Shown: in pieces, positions 7,146 through 15,564 of the stretch
Numbering within the stretch: the first letter of the stretch is position 1
Layout: every line of letters starts with the position of its first letter
Source of the DNA: Phragmitibacter sp965284365
GTDB lineage: Bacteria > Verrucomicrobiota > Verrucomicrobiia > Verrucomicrobiales > Verrucomicrobiaceae
Length of the DNA stretch: 64,000 nt
Direction: 5' to 3'
NCBI GenBank assembly: GCA_965284365.1
Contig: OZ260079.1
Coordinates: 4,650,001-4,714,000 of the forward strand
Notes under the pieces: model-generated
Database searches by the model: none
Seen by the model: only the letters and a program-made list of their open reading frames with translations
What the model was told of the DNA's origin: nothing
Program-made: the position numbers and the translations under genes

Positions 7146-8528
7146 CTAAGTATTCACCATCATCTCCTTGATCTGCTTCGTCGCGATCCCGACCGGTCGA
7201 TCCAGCGGAATGCCAGCGCAGGCAAGGATGGTCGTAAGCAGGTCTCCCTGGTTGCCTTTCGTATCTGCCAGGAATCGGCCCGTCTTGAGGGAGCCGCCCG
7301 CTTTGCCGGCGATGATGAAGGGAAGGTTCTCGCGGCTGTGTTTGTTGCCGTCCTCCAGGCCGGATCCCCACATCATGAGGCAATTGTCGAGCAGGGTGCC
7401 ATCGCCTTCCCGCAGGCTGTGCATCTTCTTCACCATGTAGGCGAACTGTGCGATGTTGAACGCGGTGATGGCCGCGACTTTCGCTACCTGCTCGGTCTTG
7501 TTGTTGTGATGCGTCTGCGAGTGATGCATGTCCGTGAACCCAAGCTCCGGATAGGAAACTCCGTTCGGCGTAGAGCCGATGTAGGTGCTGACGCGGGTCG
7601 TGTCGGTCTGAAAGGCCAGCACGTTTAGGTCGCACATGACTTGCATGTACTCGCTACGCTTATCGCTCACGGGAATTTTGACCTCGATTGGCGGGGAATC
7701 GGAGGCCATGCGCTTGCTGGCACTGACGCCGGCTTTTTCCAGTGCGGCTTCTTTTTGGCGATACTCAATGGCGGCAATCCTTCGTTCCACGGAGCGCACG
7801 CTGTCGAGGTATTCATCCAGTTTGTGCTGATCGGTTTGGGGCAGCGTTCGTCGCAGATCCTTGGCGCCGCCGATGACCAGATCCAGCATCTGGCGGTCTA
7901 GCGGGTCCGTCTGGGCGATGTTTCCCGGCTTGTCCGACTTGCCAAACAAACGGTTAAGGACGCTGCGGGGATTCGTCTCCGCGGGCACGGCCTGCGTGGG
8001 CGAACGGAAGCTGCAATGCGAGTAGTAACCTTCATTCAGGCCTTCCTGATTTTCCTTGTGGGTCTGCGGCATGGTGGCCAGTTCCAGGGAAGGCAGGGAG
8101 GTGAGTGAACCCACGTAGTTTGCGGCGATCTGATCAGCCGAAATCCCGATATGGATCTGATTACGCTTGTCCGCGTCCGGCAGCATTGCCGTGAGCCAGG
8201 TCGAAAGTTCCAGCGCATGCGGCGCACTGTTGAACGGAGAGATCGGCACACCCGAGATGCCTTTCATCATCAAACACTGGTCGAGTACCGGCCGCAGCGA
8301 TTCGAGCGCCGGCGGCGGCGATTTGAGGAAGATCTCCGGACTCGCGGGCCAGAACTGATCCATGATCACGCCGTGCGGCATGTACATAAAGCCGAGACGC
8401 AGGGGTGGTTTGACCGCTTTACCTTTGAGGGTGTCAGCCCAGCCCATGGTCTCGAACAGCGGAAGTGCGAGTGACGCGCCAAGCCCGCGCAGGCAGGTGC
8501 GGCGATCAATGAGATGGGTGCGGCTCAT
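7146..8528 (-). CDS. DUF1552 family protein, Tat-type export signal
   Basis: DUF1552 proteins are common in Planctomycetes and Verrucomicrobia and are nearly always paired with a DUF1592-family cytochrome-like protein, as here. The 460-residue product has an N-terminal twin-arginine-like signal (IDRRTCLRGLGASLALPLF) and the family body: RLGFMYMPHGV near residue 45, DLNVLAFQTDTTRVSTYI near 310, and LLDNCLMMWGSGLEDGNKH near 390. It resembles the DUF1501/alkaline-phosphatase-like exported proteins. The biochemical role is not established. It lies 18 bp downstream of its partner and is probably co-transcribed with it. Confidence 0.85.
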   Translation of the reverse strand: MSRTHLIDRRTCLRGLGASLALPLFETMGWADTLKGKAVKPPLRLGFMYMPHGVIMDQFWPASPEIFLKSPPPALESLRPVLDQCLMMKGISGVPISPFNSAPHALELSTWLTAMLPDADKRNQIHIGISADQIAANYVGSLTSLPSLELATMPQTHKENQEGLNEGYYSHCSFRSPTQAVPAETNPRSVLNRLFGKSDKPGNIAQTDPLDRQMLDLVIGGAKDLRRTLPQTDQHKLDEYLDSVRSVERRIAAIEYRQKEAALEKAGVSASKRMASDSPPIEVKIPVSDKRSEYMQVMCDLNVLAFQTDTTRVSTYIGSTPNGVSYPELGFTDMHHSQTHHNNKTEQVAKVAAITAFNIAQFAYMVKKMHSLREGDGTLLDNCLMMWGSGLEDGNKHSRENLPFIIAGKAGGSLKTGRFLADTKGNQGDLLTTILACAGIPLDRPVGIATKQIKEMMVNT

Positions 8529-8546
8529 GGGACAGGGGAAAGGGGG

Positions 8547-10481
8547 TTATTCAATGCTGCGGTTCATGAACGGATAGCTGGTGACGATCTCGGCGATGAG
8601 CGTCTGCATGCGAAAGCCATCCTTGGCGATGGTTTCCATCAGGCGGTCCACCACGATTTCGTCGTAGCCTTCCAGCTTTCGGCATAGTGCGTAGGCAAGC
8701 AGTTTCTCCGTCAGACTACGCGCCATGTCGTCCTTCCTTGCGGCGATGATGGCTTTCAATTCTTTGGGCGTGGAAAAATGTTTCCCACCGGGCAGTTCAC
8801 CCACGGCGTCGATGGCGCCACCCGTGTCATCCTGATCGCGCCAGCGACCGATGGCATCGAAATTCTCCAGACCGAAGCCGATGGGATCGAGGATCTTGTG
8901 GCAGTTCGCGCACACGGGGTTTGTGCGGTGCAGCTCGGTGCGCTGACGCAGGGTCAGGTTGGCGGCCTTCTTCGGGTCCTGCTTTTCCAGGGTCGGCACA
9001 TTTGGTGGGGCGGGTGGTACTCTCTGCCCTAAAACCTGTTCCAGCACCCAGACACCCCGTTTTACAGGACTGGTGCGGTTGGGGAAAGAGGTCGTCGCCA
9101 GAATGCCGGGCATGCCGAGGATCCCGCCGCGATTGGCATTCGTCAGACTCACCTTCCGCATCTCCGGGCCGGTGACGGTCTTTTCCATGCCATAAAGCGC
9201 AGCCAGAGTGCCGTTGAGGAAGGTATAATCGCTATCCACAAAGCCAACCACGCTGCGGTTCTCACGTACGATGCTGTCAAAGAAAAGCCGCGCCTCGTCA
9301 TACATTGCGGAGCGCATCTCGCTCGTCATCTGCGGGAATTTCGTGGTGTCGAATGCCTTGTCTGCAAGCTCCGCCAAACCGAGCCACTGCGCGCCAAAGC
9401 CGTCAAACAAGGCCCGTGCGCGTGGATCGGCGAGCAGGCGCTTCACCTGCGTTTTGAGAATCGCGGGTTCGTGGAGTTTACCGGCATCGGCGAGTCCGGA
9501 CAGCTCTGCATCCGGCATCGTAGCCCAAACCAAATACGAGAGACGCGAGGCGAGTTGATAATCATCGAGAGGAACGATCTTCTGGTCTGCGGTCGCTTCT
9601 TTCGCCGGTGTGATGAAGAGGAACTGTGGCGAGACGAGCACCGCCTTGAGCATGAGGCGCAGCGACGCGGTGTAGTCGAGCTTGTTCGCACGACCGAGGT
9701 CAAAGACGCCCATCAGCGTGGCGACCTCCTCGTCGGACGGGGGGCGGCGATAGGCGTTGCGGGCCAATGAGCGAGCGATCTTTTCCGCTTCGGCGCGAAG
9801 ATCCGCTTCTTTGGCGGGCGGTTCACCCAGTAGACGTTTTTGCACCACAGTGGGTGGCGAACCTTTAGCGGCTAGAACGCGGTTGAGCGCTTCATTGGCG
9901 ATGCCCAGATATTGTTCCGACTGCAGCGGCGACAGCGAATTCATGTAGCCCTCGCCGGGCACCTCGTCCGGCAGTTCGGCGGCCACGGCCGGATCCACGC
10001 CGAGAAGATCATGCAGTGTGTTGCCATACTCCATCTTCGTCAGTCGGCGGATCACAAACGGGCCGGGATCTTTCGTGCTGAGGTATTTGACCTTGGAGAT
10101 GATGTCCAGAAAGCTCTGGCGCTCCGCATCCGTCGGTTGTTTGTCACCGTCTTCCGGCGGCATGTCATGCGCGTCCACGTTGGCGTAGGCCTTCGCCCAT
10201 ATTTCGCTGAATGGCGCGACGCCGGGCTTCCGCACCGCCACCTCGAAGTTGATCCCGCTTTTCGATCTTCGGTTCCCGTGGCACTCGACGCAGTAAGACT
10301 TCACAAACGGCTCGACTTTGTCCTTAAAGTTCTTCTTCACCTCAGTCTGCCGCGCCAGGAGGGCAGTGTCCTCGGCGGATTCCGCCAGCAACGGTCGTGT
10401 CCCTGCCACAGCGCAACACACGAGCAGCATGGCCATCACGTCACTACGAAAGGGTCTGAGGAGCAGCAGGAATATCTTCAA
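8547..10481 (-). CDS. PSCyt1/DUF1592-family exported protein (planctomycete cytochrome type)
   Basis: The 644-residue exported protein has a hydrophobic N-terminus and a haem-c-like CVECHG motif near residue 64 of the PSCyt1 type. The DUF1587-DUF1595-DUF1592-DUF1588-DUF1585 series follows in order. Recognisable parts are FVIRRLTKMEYGNTLHDLLG near residue 143, NRTSPVKRGVWVLEQVLG near 470, a second CANCHK near 522 followed by LDPIGFGLENFDAIGRWR, and the C-terminal LTEKLLAYALCRKLEGYD. These domain strings are known from Planctomycetes and Verrucomicrobia, where a role in polymer degradation or extracellular electron transfer is guessed but unproven. It is the first gene of a two-gene unit with the DUF1552 gene. 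Confidence 0.88.
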   Translation of the reverse strand: MKIFLLLLRPFRSDVMAMLLVCCAVAGTRPLLAESAEDTALLARQTEVKKNFKDKVEPFVKSYCVECHGNRRSKSGINFEVAVRKPGVAPFSEIWAKAYANVDAHDMPPEDGDKQPTDAERQSFLDIISKVKYLSTKDPGPFVIRRLTKMEYGNTLHDLLGVDPAVAAELPDEVPGEGYMNSLSPLQSEQYLGIANEALNRVLAAKGSPPTVVQKRLLGEPPAKEADLRAEAEKIARSLARNAYRRPPSDEEVATLMGVFDLGRANKLDYTASLRLMLKAVLVSPQFLFITPAKEATADQKIVPLDDYQLASRLSYLVWATMPDAELSGLADAGKLHEPAILKTQVKRLLADPRARALFDGFGAQWLGLAELADKAFDTTKFPQMTSEMRSAMYDEARLFFDSIVRENRSVVGFVDSDYTFLNGTLAALYGMEKTVTGPEMRKVSLTNANRGGILGMPGILATTSFPNRTSPVKRGVWVLEQVLGQRVPPAPPNVPTLEKQDPKKAANLTLRQRTELHRTNPVCANCHKILDPIGFGLENFDAIGRWRDQDDTGGAIDAVGELPGGKHFSTPKELKAIIAARKDDMARSLTEKLLAYALCRKLEGYDEIVVDRLMETIAKDGFRMQTLIAEIVTSYPFMNRSIE

Positions 10482-10599
10482 AGGGGCAAGTGCATACGTC
10501 TGGGGATCGGCTGCTTTATCAATACTGGAGCAGATCCATGGTCAAAAAAGGCTCTAGAGTACGTTCTAGCTCTCGTCAGTCCCTTCCACCAACCACCCC

Positions 10600-11232
10600 A
10601 TGAATCGCCTGCTTTTCCTCGCCTGCTTGTCCGCCAGTGTCTTGTTCACCGCCTCATCATTCGCTGCCGACGATTTGAAAAAGGTCGCCGCCAGCATCGA
10701 CGGCTATCGCTTTGAGTTCCCCTGTAAGGATGCGATGCCGGAAACTCCCAAGCCCGGAGCGGACGGCATCTCGGCACGCATGACCGATGATCCAAAAACG
10801 AATGACAAATTCACCGACGTGAAAACTTTCGGCGGAGAACCCGGCAAGCGTTACAAAGTCACCCTGCGCGTGCGAGGCGTGGTGGAGCCAATGATGTACA
10901 AAGATGGGCAGCAGGTCGGCGAGCGTTTTTACATTGGTGGCAGTCCCAACAACGCCACTTACAACATCTACCAACTCACCGTATCCTCGCCAGCCTCCCA
11001 CTTCTATTTCAACCGCGATGACAAAGTGGGCCACCGCATCTTCACTACCGATTACACCGCCACCATAGAGATCGAAGGCGGCGCCACCCTCACCCTCCAC
11101 GGCGACGGCCAGAACGGTCGCATGATTACCAATTTCTCCAAACTCGTCGTGCCAGAAATCGCGCCAGCGCCGCAGCCATACAATGGTCAGTTCATCCAAC
11201 TTGATGTATCTGACGTTGTTGAGGTGAAGTAA
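10600..11232 (+). CDS. Small secreted protein of unknown function
   Basis: The 210-residue product starts with a signal peptide (MNRLLFLACLSASVLFTASSFA, cleavage likely before DDL). The mature part looks beta-rich, with the strands KRYKVTLRVRGVVEP, YNIYQLTVSSPASHFYFN and TATIEIEGGATLTLHGDG. It resembles a carbohydrate-binding-module-like or jelly-roll fold, but no family is certain. It is transcribed divergently from the DUF1592 unit (118 bp between the starts) and convergently with glgP. A perfect 24-bp palindrome lies in the shared 3' region. Confidence 0.65.
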   Translation: MNRLLFLACLSASVLFTASSFAADDLKKVAASIDGYRFEFPCKDAMPETPKPGADGISARMTDDPKTNDKFTDVKTFGGEPGKRYKVTLRVRGVVEPMMYKDGQQVGERFYIGGSPNNATYNIYQLTVSSPASHFYFNRDDKVGHRIFTTDYTATIEIEGGATLTLHGDGQNGRMITNFSKLVVPEIAPAPQPYNGQFIQLDVSDVVEVK

Positions 11233-11380
11233 CACTTCTTGGTGCGTTCTTAGCTTCAACCGTCCCCGCCATTCATTGCAGCCCCTTGAGCCGAGAGTAA
11301 CCTGAAAGCATGTCGATCTCTCGCACGAGTACCACATTCCAGCTCAGCTTCCCGCCACCCCGCGACTGCAAAATTCTCCG

Positions 11381-11404
11381 ATAGCGTACTACATAGTACG
11401 CTAT
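11381..11404. promoter_or_regulatory. Perfect palindrome, operator-like
   Basis: ATAGCGTACTA and TAGTACGCTAT are perfect 11-bp arms around CA. The central ten bases, ACTACATAGT, also form the core of the palindrome at 25979-26000 (read on the other strand). With no T-run it is not a classic terminator. A regulator-binding site or a 3'-end structure are both possible. Confidence 0.5.
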
Positions 11405-11483
11405 ATCGCGTATTGCAGCACGCCCCAGCGGCACTTGGCGCTTTTTAGGCCAGTTCAAAGCGCCATTCGCACTACGCCCCCAT

Positions 11484-11521
11484 AAAAAAAACGTCACGCC
11501 GCCTTAACAGCAGCGTGACGT
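11484..11521 (-). terminator. Rho-independent terminator of glgP
   Basis: On the minus strand, ACGTCACGC pairs with GCGTGACGT (arms 11513-11521 and 11491-11499), followed by seven T residues (the A-run at 11484-11490). It lies 30 bp after the glgP stop. Confidence 0.9.
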
Positions 11522-11551
11522 TCAAATCACATCCAAAACTAATTTCGGTCC

Positions 11552-14047
11552 TTAGACCCTGACATTCGGCAGCTTCCAAATCTTGTCCGCATACTCCTGA
11601 ATCGTTCGGTCGCTGGAGAAGAAGCCCATGCGAGCCGTCTGCAGGATGCTCATCCTCGTCCAGTTCACGGTATCGCGATAAGCAGCGTCCACACGGACCT
11701 GGCAGTCCGCATAGGCACGGAAGTCGGCGCAGCACAGGAAGGGGTCGCCGTGATCCAGCAGGCTGTTGCGCAGAGGCTTGAAGTCGTCGGCATTCCCCGT
11801 GAAGAAGTCGCTGGCGATCCAGTCAATGGCACAACGCAATTCGGCGTCGTTCCAGTAGAAGTCCCAGGGATTGTACCCCTTGGCCCAGAGCGCTTCCACT
11901 TCCTCGACCGTCAGGCCAAAGATGAAGATGTTCTCGTCGCCGACTTCGTCTTTGATCTCCACATTCGCGCCATCCAGCGTACCGATAGTCAGCGCGCCAT
12001 TGAGGGAGAGTTTCATGTTCCCCGTGCCGCTGGCTTCCTTGCCGGCGGTGGAGATCTGCTCGGAAAGGTCAGCCGCTGGAATGATCCGCTCCGCCAAAGT
12101 CACTCCATAGTTCGGCAGATAGATCACCTTGAGCTTGCCCTTGATACGCGGGTCATTGTTGACCTTCGCTGCCACGGAATTGATGGCGTAGATGATGTTC
12201 TTCGCCAGGTAATAACCGGGAGCGGCCTTCGCGCCGAAGATGAACACACGAGGGTGCATGTCATAGTCCGGATTCTGCAGCAGGCGATGATACAGCGTGA
12301 TGATGTTTAGCAGGTTCAGGTGCTGCCGCTTGTACTCGTGCAGACGTTTGATCTGCACGTCGAAGAGCGCATCCGGGCTCACATCGTATCCCGTCAGATC
12401 CTTGATGATCTTCGCCAGTAGAACCTTCTTGTGGCGCTTGATGCCGCTGAATTTCTGCTGGAAGGAAGGGTCCGTTGAGAACGGTTCGAGTTCACGGAGC
12501 TTGCTGGCGTCTTTAGTCCAGCCTTCACCGATGGATTCGTTGATCAGGCCCGTCAGCTCCGGGTTGCACACCATCAGCCAGCGGCGGGGCGTGATCCCGT
12601 TGGTCATGTTCAGGAACTTGTTGGGATACAGTTCGTTGAACTCAGGGAAGAGTTTCTCCTTGAGCAGACGCGTGTGCAATGCCGCCACGCCGTTGGTGGA
12701 ATGTCCACCCACGACTGAGAGGTTTGCCATGCGGACCGCCTTGGAGCCACGGTCATCGATGATGGAAAGCTTTTGCAGCTTCTCCACATCGCCCGGCCAT
12801 TTCACGGCCACCTCTTCCTTGAGGAAGCGCTGATTGATTTCAAAAATGATCTGTAGATGCCGTGGTAGCACACGACCGAAGAGCGGCACGCTCCAGGTCT
12901 CCAACGCTTCTGGTAGCAGCGTATGGTTCGTGTAGCTGAACACGCGACGGCAGATGCTCCAGGACTGATCCCAAGGCAGACACTCAATGTCCAGTAACAG
13001 GCGCATCAACTCGGCAATGGCCACAGCGGGGTGGGTGTCGTTTAACTGCACGGCCACTTTCTCGGGGAAAACTTCCCAGTCGGTATTATCGCGCTTGAAG
13101 CGACGGATGATGTCGCTCAAAGAGCACGCCACAAAGAAATACTGCTGCACCAGACGCAGCTCTTTGCCGCTTTCCGTGGAGTCATTCGGATACAACACCT
13201 TGGAGACGGTTTCGCCCGCCGCCTTTTGGTGAATGGCTTCGATGTAGGAGCCCTGGTTGAAGATTTCGAGATTGAACTCATCCGAGGCCCGGCTCTCCCA
13301 GAGACGCAGAAAGTTTACGGTGCTGGACTTGTAACCAATGATGGGAATGTCCCATGGCAGGCCGATAATGGGCCGCGTGTCCTGCCAGACGTACGAGCCG
13401 TTGCCCTTGTCATCAAAGCGCTGGGTGACAGTGCCGTAGAGATTGACCGTGACGCTGTATTCTGGACGGACGAGCTTCCAGGGGTTGCCGTTGCGGGTCC
13501 ACACGTCCGGCTGTTCGACCTGCTTCCCGTTGACGAATTCTTGGCGAAAAAGACCGAACTCATAATGAATACCGTATCCTACGGCCGGGAGATCGAGCGT
13601 GCTCAACGAATCGAGGAAGCAAGCCGCGAGACGGCCCAAGCCGCCGTTGCCCAAGCCCATGTCAGGCTCGCGGTTAACGATGGCTTCCACATCCTGGCCC
13701 ATCTCGGCCAAAGCTTCTTTGGCGAGATCGTAGAGCCCGGTATTGCGCAGGTTGTTCTCCAGAAGTCGGCCCATGAGGTACTCCAGGGAGAGGTAATTCA
13801 CACGGCGCACGTTCGCCTTGCGATGCGCCGCCATAGCCTTGAAAGAGGTGCCCAGCGCACGGTCGCGGACAGCCAGACAGGTCGCGATCCACCAATGCTG
13901 GAGGCCCGCTGTAGCTGGGGAGTGGCCCAGAGTGTAAAGCAAATGATGCGCGATCGATTCCTTCAGCGCAGGCACCGTGTTCTCGTTGCTATAGTCAAAG
14001 ATTTCTTTCTTTTCCGCTGTGGGAGTCGGTTCGTCGAGAGTCAGCAT
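11552..14047 (-). CDS. glgP: Glycogen/maltodextrin phosphorylase
   Basis: The enzyme releases glucose-1-phosphate from glycogen or other alpha-1,4-glucans using phosphate and PLP. The protein shows the full GT35 pattern: VNYLSLEYLMGRLL near residue 80, GNGGLGRLAACFLDSL, QLNDTHPAVAIAELMR, GITPRRWL, the long C-terminal domain with RIKRLHEYKRQ-type and PNYGVTLAERIIPAADLSEQIS, and the PLP-lysine region EASGTGNMKLSLNGALTIGT. I chose the ATG at 14047 (831 residues), which overlaps the rsmI stop by only 7 bp. An ATG at 14137 is also in frame but would overlap rsmI by 97 bp. A strong terminator follows at 11484-11521. Confidence 0.95.
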   Translation of the reverse strand: MLTLDEPTPTAEKKEIFDYSNENTVPALKESIAHHLLYTLGHSPATAGLQHWWIATCLAVRDRALGTSFKAMAAHRKANVRRVNYLSLEYLMGRLLENNLRNTGLYDLAKEALAEMGQDVEAIVNREPDMGLGNGGLGRLAACFLDSLSTLDLPAVGYGIHYEFGLFRQEFVNGKQVEQPDVWTRNGNPWKLVRPEYSVTVNLYGTVTQRFDDKGNGSYVWQDTRPIIGLPWDIPIIGYKSSTVNFLRLWESRASDEFNLEIFNQGSYIEAIHQKAAGETVSKVLYPNDSTESGKELRLVQQYFFVACSLSDIIRRFKRDNTDWEVFPEKVAVQLNDTHPAVAIAELMRLLLDIECLPWDQSWSICRRVFSYTNHTLLPEALETWSVPLFGRVLPRHLQIIFEINQRFLKEEVAVKWPGDVEKLQKLSIIDDRGSKAVRMANLSVVGGHSTNGVAALHTRLLKEKLFPEFNELYPNKFLNMTNGITPRRWLMVCNPELTGLINESIGEGWTKDASKLRELEPFSTDPSFQQKFSGIKRHKKVLLAKIIKDLTGYDVSPDALFDVQIKRLHEYKRQHLNLLNIITLYHRLLQNPDYDMHPRVFIFGAKAAPGYYLAKNIIYAINSVAAKVNNDPRIKGKLKVIYLPNYGVTLAERIIPAADLSEQISTAGKEASGTGNMKLSLNGALTIGTLDGANVEIKDEVGDENIFIFGLTVEEVEALWAKGYNPWDFYWNDAELRCAIDWIASDFFTGNADDFKPLRNSLLDHGDPFLCCADFRAYADCQVRVDAAYRDTVNWTRMSILQTARMGFFSSDRTIQEYADKIWKLPNVRV

Positions 14048-14835
14048 GTTGGATGAGGTGAATGGTTGCGAGCTGAAGTTGTTTTCGGAAAATGAACTTG
14101 GCTTAGTGAAGGGGGAGTTTGTGAGCGCGTCATCCATTTCGGGAGTTCATTGGGTGCGATGAGAAGGGTGATCTCACCTTTCGGTTTCTTGAGAGTAAAG
14201 TGTTCAAGCACGGATTGCGCCGAACCGCGATGGAATTCCTCAAACATCTTCGTAAGTTCCCGAGCTACGACGACAGGATGATTTGGCGCTTGAGTGGCGA
14301 TCATTCGCAGGGTGTCCTCCAGCCGGTAGGGCGACTCGAAATAAATGCTGGTGCAATCCCGTGCCACAGCGGCGGATACTTCCTTGTCTCGTTGCCCTTT
14401 TTTATGAGGCAGGAAGCCCCCAAAGTAGAAAGGCACGGTAGGCAGACCGGATCCGGCAAGGGCCGTCAGGATCGCGCTTGGACCGGGCACAACCTCCACA
14501 AGTAATCCTGCTGCAATGGTTGCGTGGACCAGACGCTGGCCCGGATCCGATACGGTGGGGAAGCCGGCATCTGAGACAAGCGAGACAGTTTCACCTTCGC
14601 CTATGCGCCTCAGCAGATCAGGAATGCGCTGTGCTTCATTGTGCTCCGTCAAAGAGAGGAGTGGCACATGCAGACCATGGTGTCTAACCAGAGTCGCCGT
14701 TCTGCGCGTGTCTTCACATGCCACAACGGCGGCATTCTTTAGAGCCTCGACGGCCCGAAAACTGATATCGGCCAAATTTCCAATCGGGGTCGCGATGAGC
14801 TGAAGCCGACCAGAGGGAAGGGGAGCACTCATCAC
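14041..14835 (-). CDS. rsmI: 16S rRNA 2'-O-methyltransferase RsmI
   Basis: RsmI methylates the ribose of C1402 in 16S rRNA using SAM. The 264-residue protein has the tetrapyrrole-methylase-fold signatures LQLIATPIGNLADISFRAVE near residue 11, VACEDTRRT near 38, LVSDAGFPTVSDPG near 86, VPGPSAILTALAGSGL near 116 and FYFGGFLPHKKGQR. The last 30 residues (from about TRSQTPPS) have no family counterpart and overlap possible upstream glgP starts. It is the gene before glgP and may be co-transcribed with it. The stop overlaps the glgP ATG at 14047 by 7 bp. Confidence 0.93.
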   Translation of the reverse strand: MMSAPLPSGRLQLIATPIGNLADISFRAVEALKNAAVVACEDTRRTATLVRHHGLHVPLLSLTEHNEAQRIPDLLRRIGEGETVSLVSDAGFPTVSDPGQRLVHATIAAGLLVEVVPGPSAILTALAGSGLPTVPFYFGGFLPHKKGQRDKEVSAAVARDCTSIYFESPYRLEDTLRMIATQAPNHPVVVARELTKMFEEFHRGSAQSVLEHFTLKKPKGEITLLIAPNELPKWMTRSQTPPSLSQVHFPKTTSARNHSPHPTC

Positions 14836-14843
14836 AGAGATGT

Positions 14844-14860
14844 CGGCACTAACAGTGCCG
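14844..14860. repeat. Perfect short hairpin between lptE-like gene and rsmI
   Basis: CGGCACT, AAC, AGTGCCG: seven-base perfect arms in a 76-bp intergenic space between two co-oriented minus-strand genes. There is no T-run. It resembles the other short hairpins of this window. Confidence 0.5.
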
Positions 14861-14911
14861 CTGCTATACGGGAATCGCAGAGACCGTATGAGCCTTGGCG
14901 ACCACTATTGA

Positions 14912-15499
14912 TCACCAACCTTCGGTCAACTGACTCGTGAGCGAGATGGACAGACGCTCCGCAGCCACGGCCAAACCTTGATTCAAGCCCAACTGAAAGT
15001 CAGGGTCCAAAACGATGTTCGAAGTGCCTATGGCAACGCCACGGGTGAGAAGCGTCGCAGACATATCTTCGTTTGGCTCTGAAATGACGACAGCACGGCG
15101 GGAAAACTGCTTCAGATCAACGGGGACAACATCCTGACGAAGCGCTTCCACCTTGTACTTCAGCAGCATGGTGGTGGTGATTTCCGTACTCTGAAGCGTA
15201 TTGTTACGCGCCGAGCGGAACTGAGCATTGTTGACTTCCGAAATGGTCCCTTTGATCACCGCATCAGCTTCGTCTTCCGGGACCACCTTGAACGTGCCAT
15301 CCAGCTGCAGCTGTTTGATAAAGGCGTTTGTCGTGAGAACCTCCAAACGAGGATTCAACGTATCATTCTCAAATGTCGGCACAGCAACTTTCGTCACCAG
15401 GCTCATCGCCTTTGGCTTGTCGGCACCCAGGTGATAGCCTGAGCATCCGGTGAAAACGATGGGAGTTAGGAACGCGAGCAGCAGCGCAAGCTTCTTCAT
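14912..15499 (-). CDS. lptE: LptE-like outer-membrane lipoprotein
   Basis: LptE supports the LptD barrel that inserts lipopolysaccharide into the outer membrane. The 195-residue protein has a lipoprotein signal with lipobox FTGC at about residues 16-19 and then SGYHLG, typical of this family. KVAVPTFENDTLNPRLEVLTT, VVPEDEADAVIKGTISEV and a C-terminal helix follow, matching the LptE/DUF-type layout (PF04390-like). The similarity is of fold and signature, so the symbol is probable rather than proven. The upstream gene on the same strand is a TPR envelope protein, 66 bp away, so a small envelope-biogenesis unit is likely. Confidence 0.75.
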   Translation of the reverse strand: MKKLALLLAFLTPIVFTGCSGYHLGADKPKAMSLVTKVAVPTFENDTLNPRLEVLTTNAFIKQLQLDGTFKVVPEDEADAVIKGTISEVNNAQFRSARNNTLQSTEITTTMLLKYKVEALRQDVVPVDLKQFSRRAVVISEPNEDMSATLLTRGVAIGTSNIVLDPDFQLGLNQGLAVAAERLSISLTSQLTEGW

Positions 15500-15564
15500 A
15501 GAATGGGTGTGATAAAGATGATGCCGGACTAAAAAATGAAGTGCCAGGAAGAGGTGGCTGGCAA

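Larger units (their letters stand above)
11233..11551. other. Convergent intergenic region before glgP
   Basis: There is no convincing gene between the convergent ends of the secreted-protein gene and glgP. It holds a 24-bp palindrome (11381-11404) and the glgP terminator (11484-11521). The rest is unremarkable. Confidence 0.6.

Noticed and set aside
9912..10715. Open frame of 267 codons on the plus strand
   Set aside because: It is antisense to the DUF1592-family gene, with high His and Arg content and no credible start context.
11381..11404. Bidirectional terminator for the convergent genes
   Set aside because: The stem is strong but no T-run follows on either strand, and glgP has a separate, better terminator at 11484-11521.
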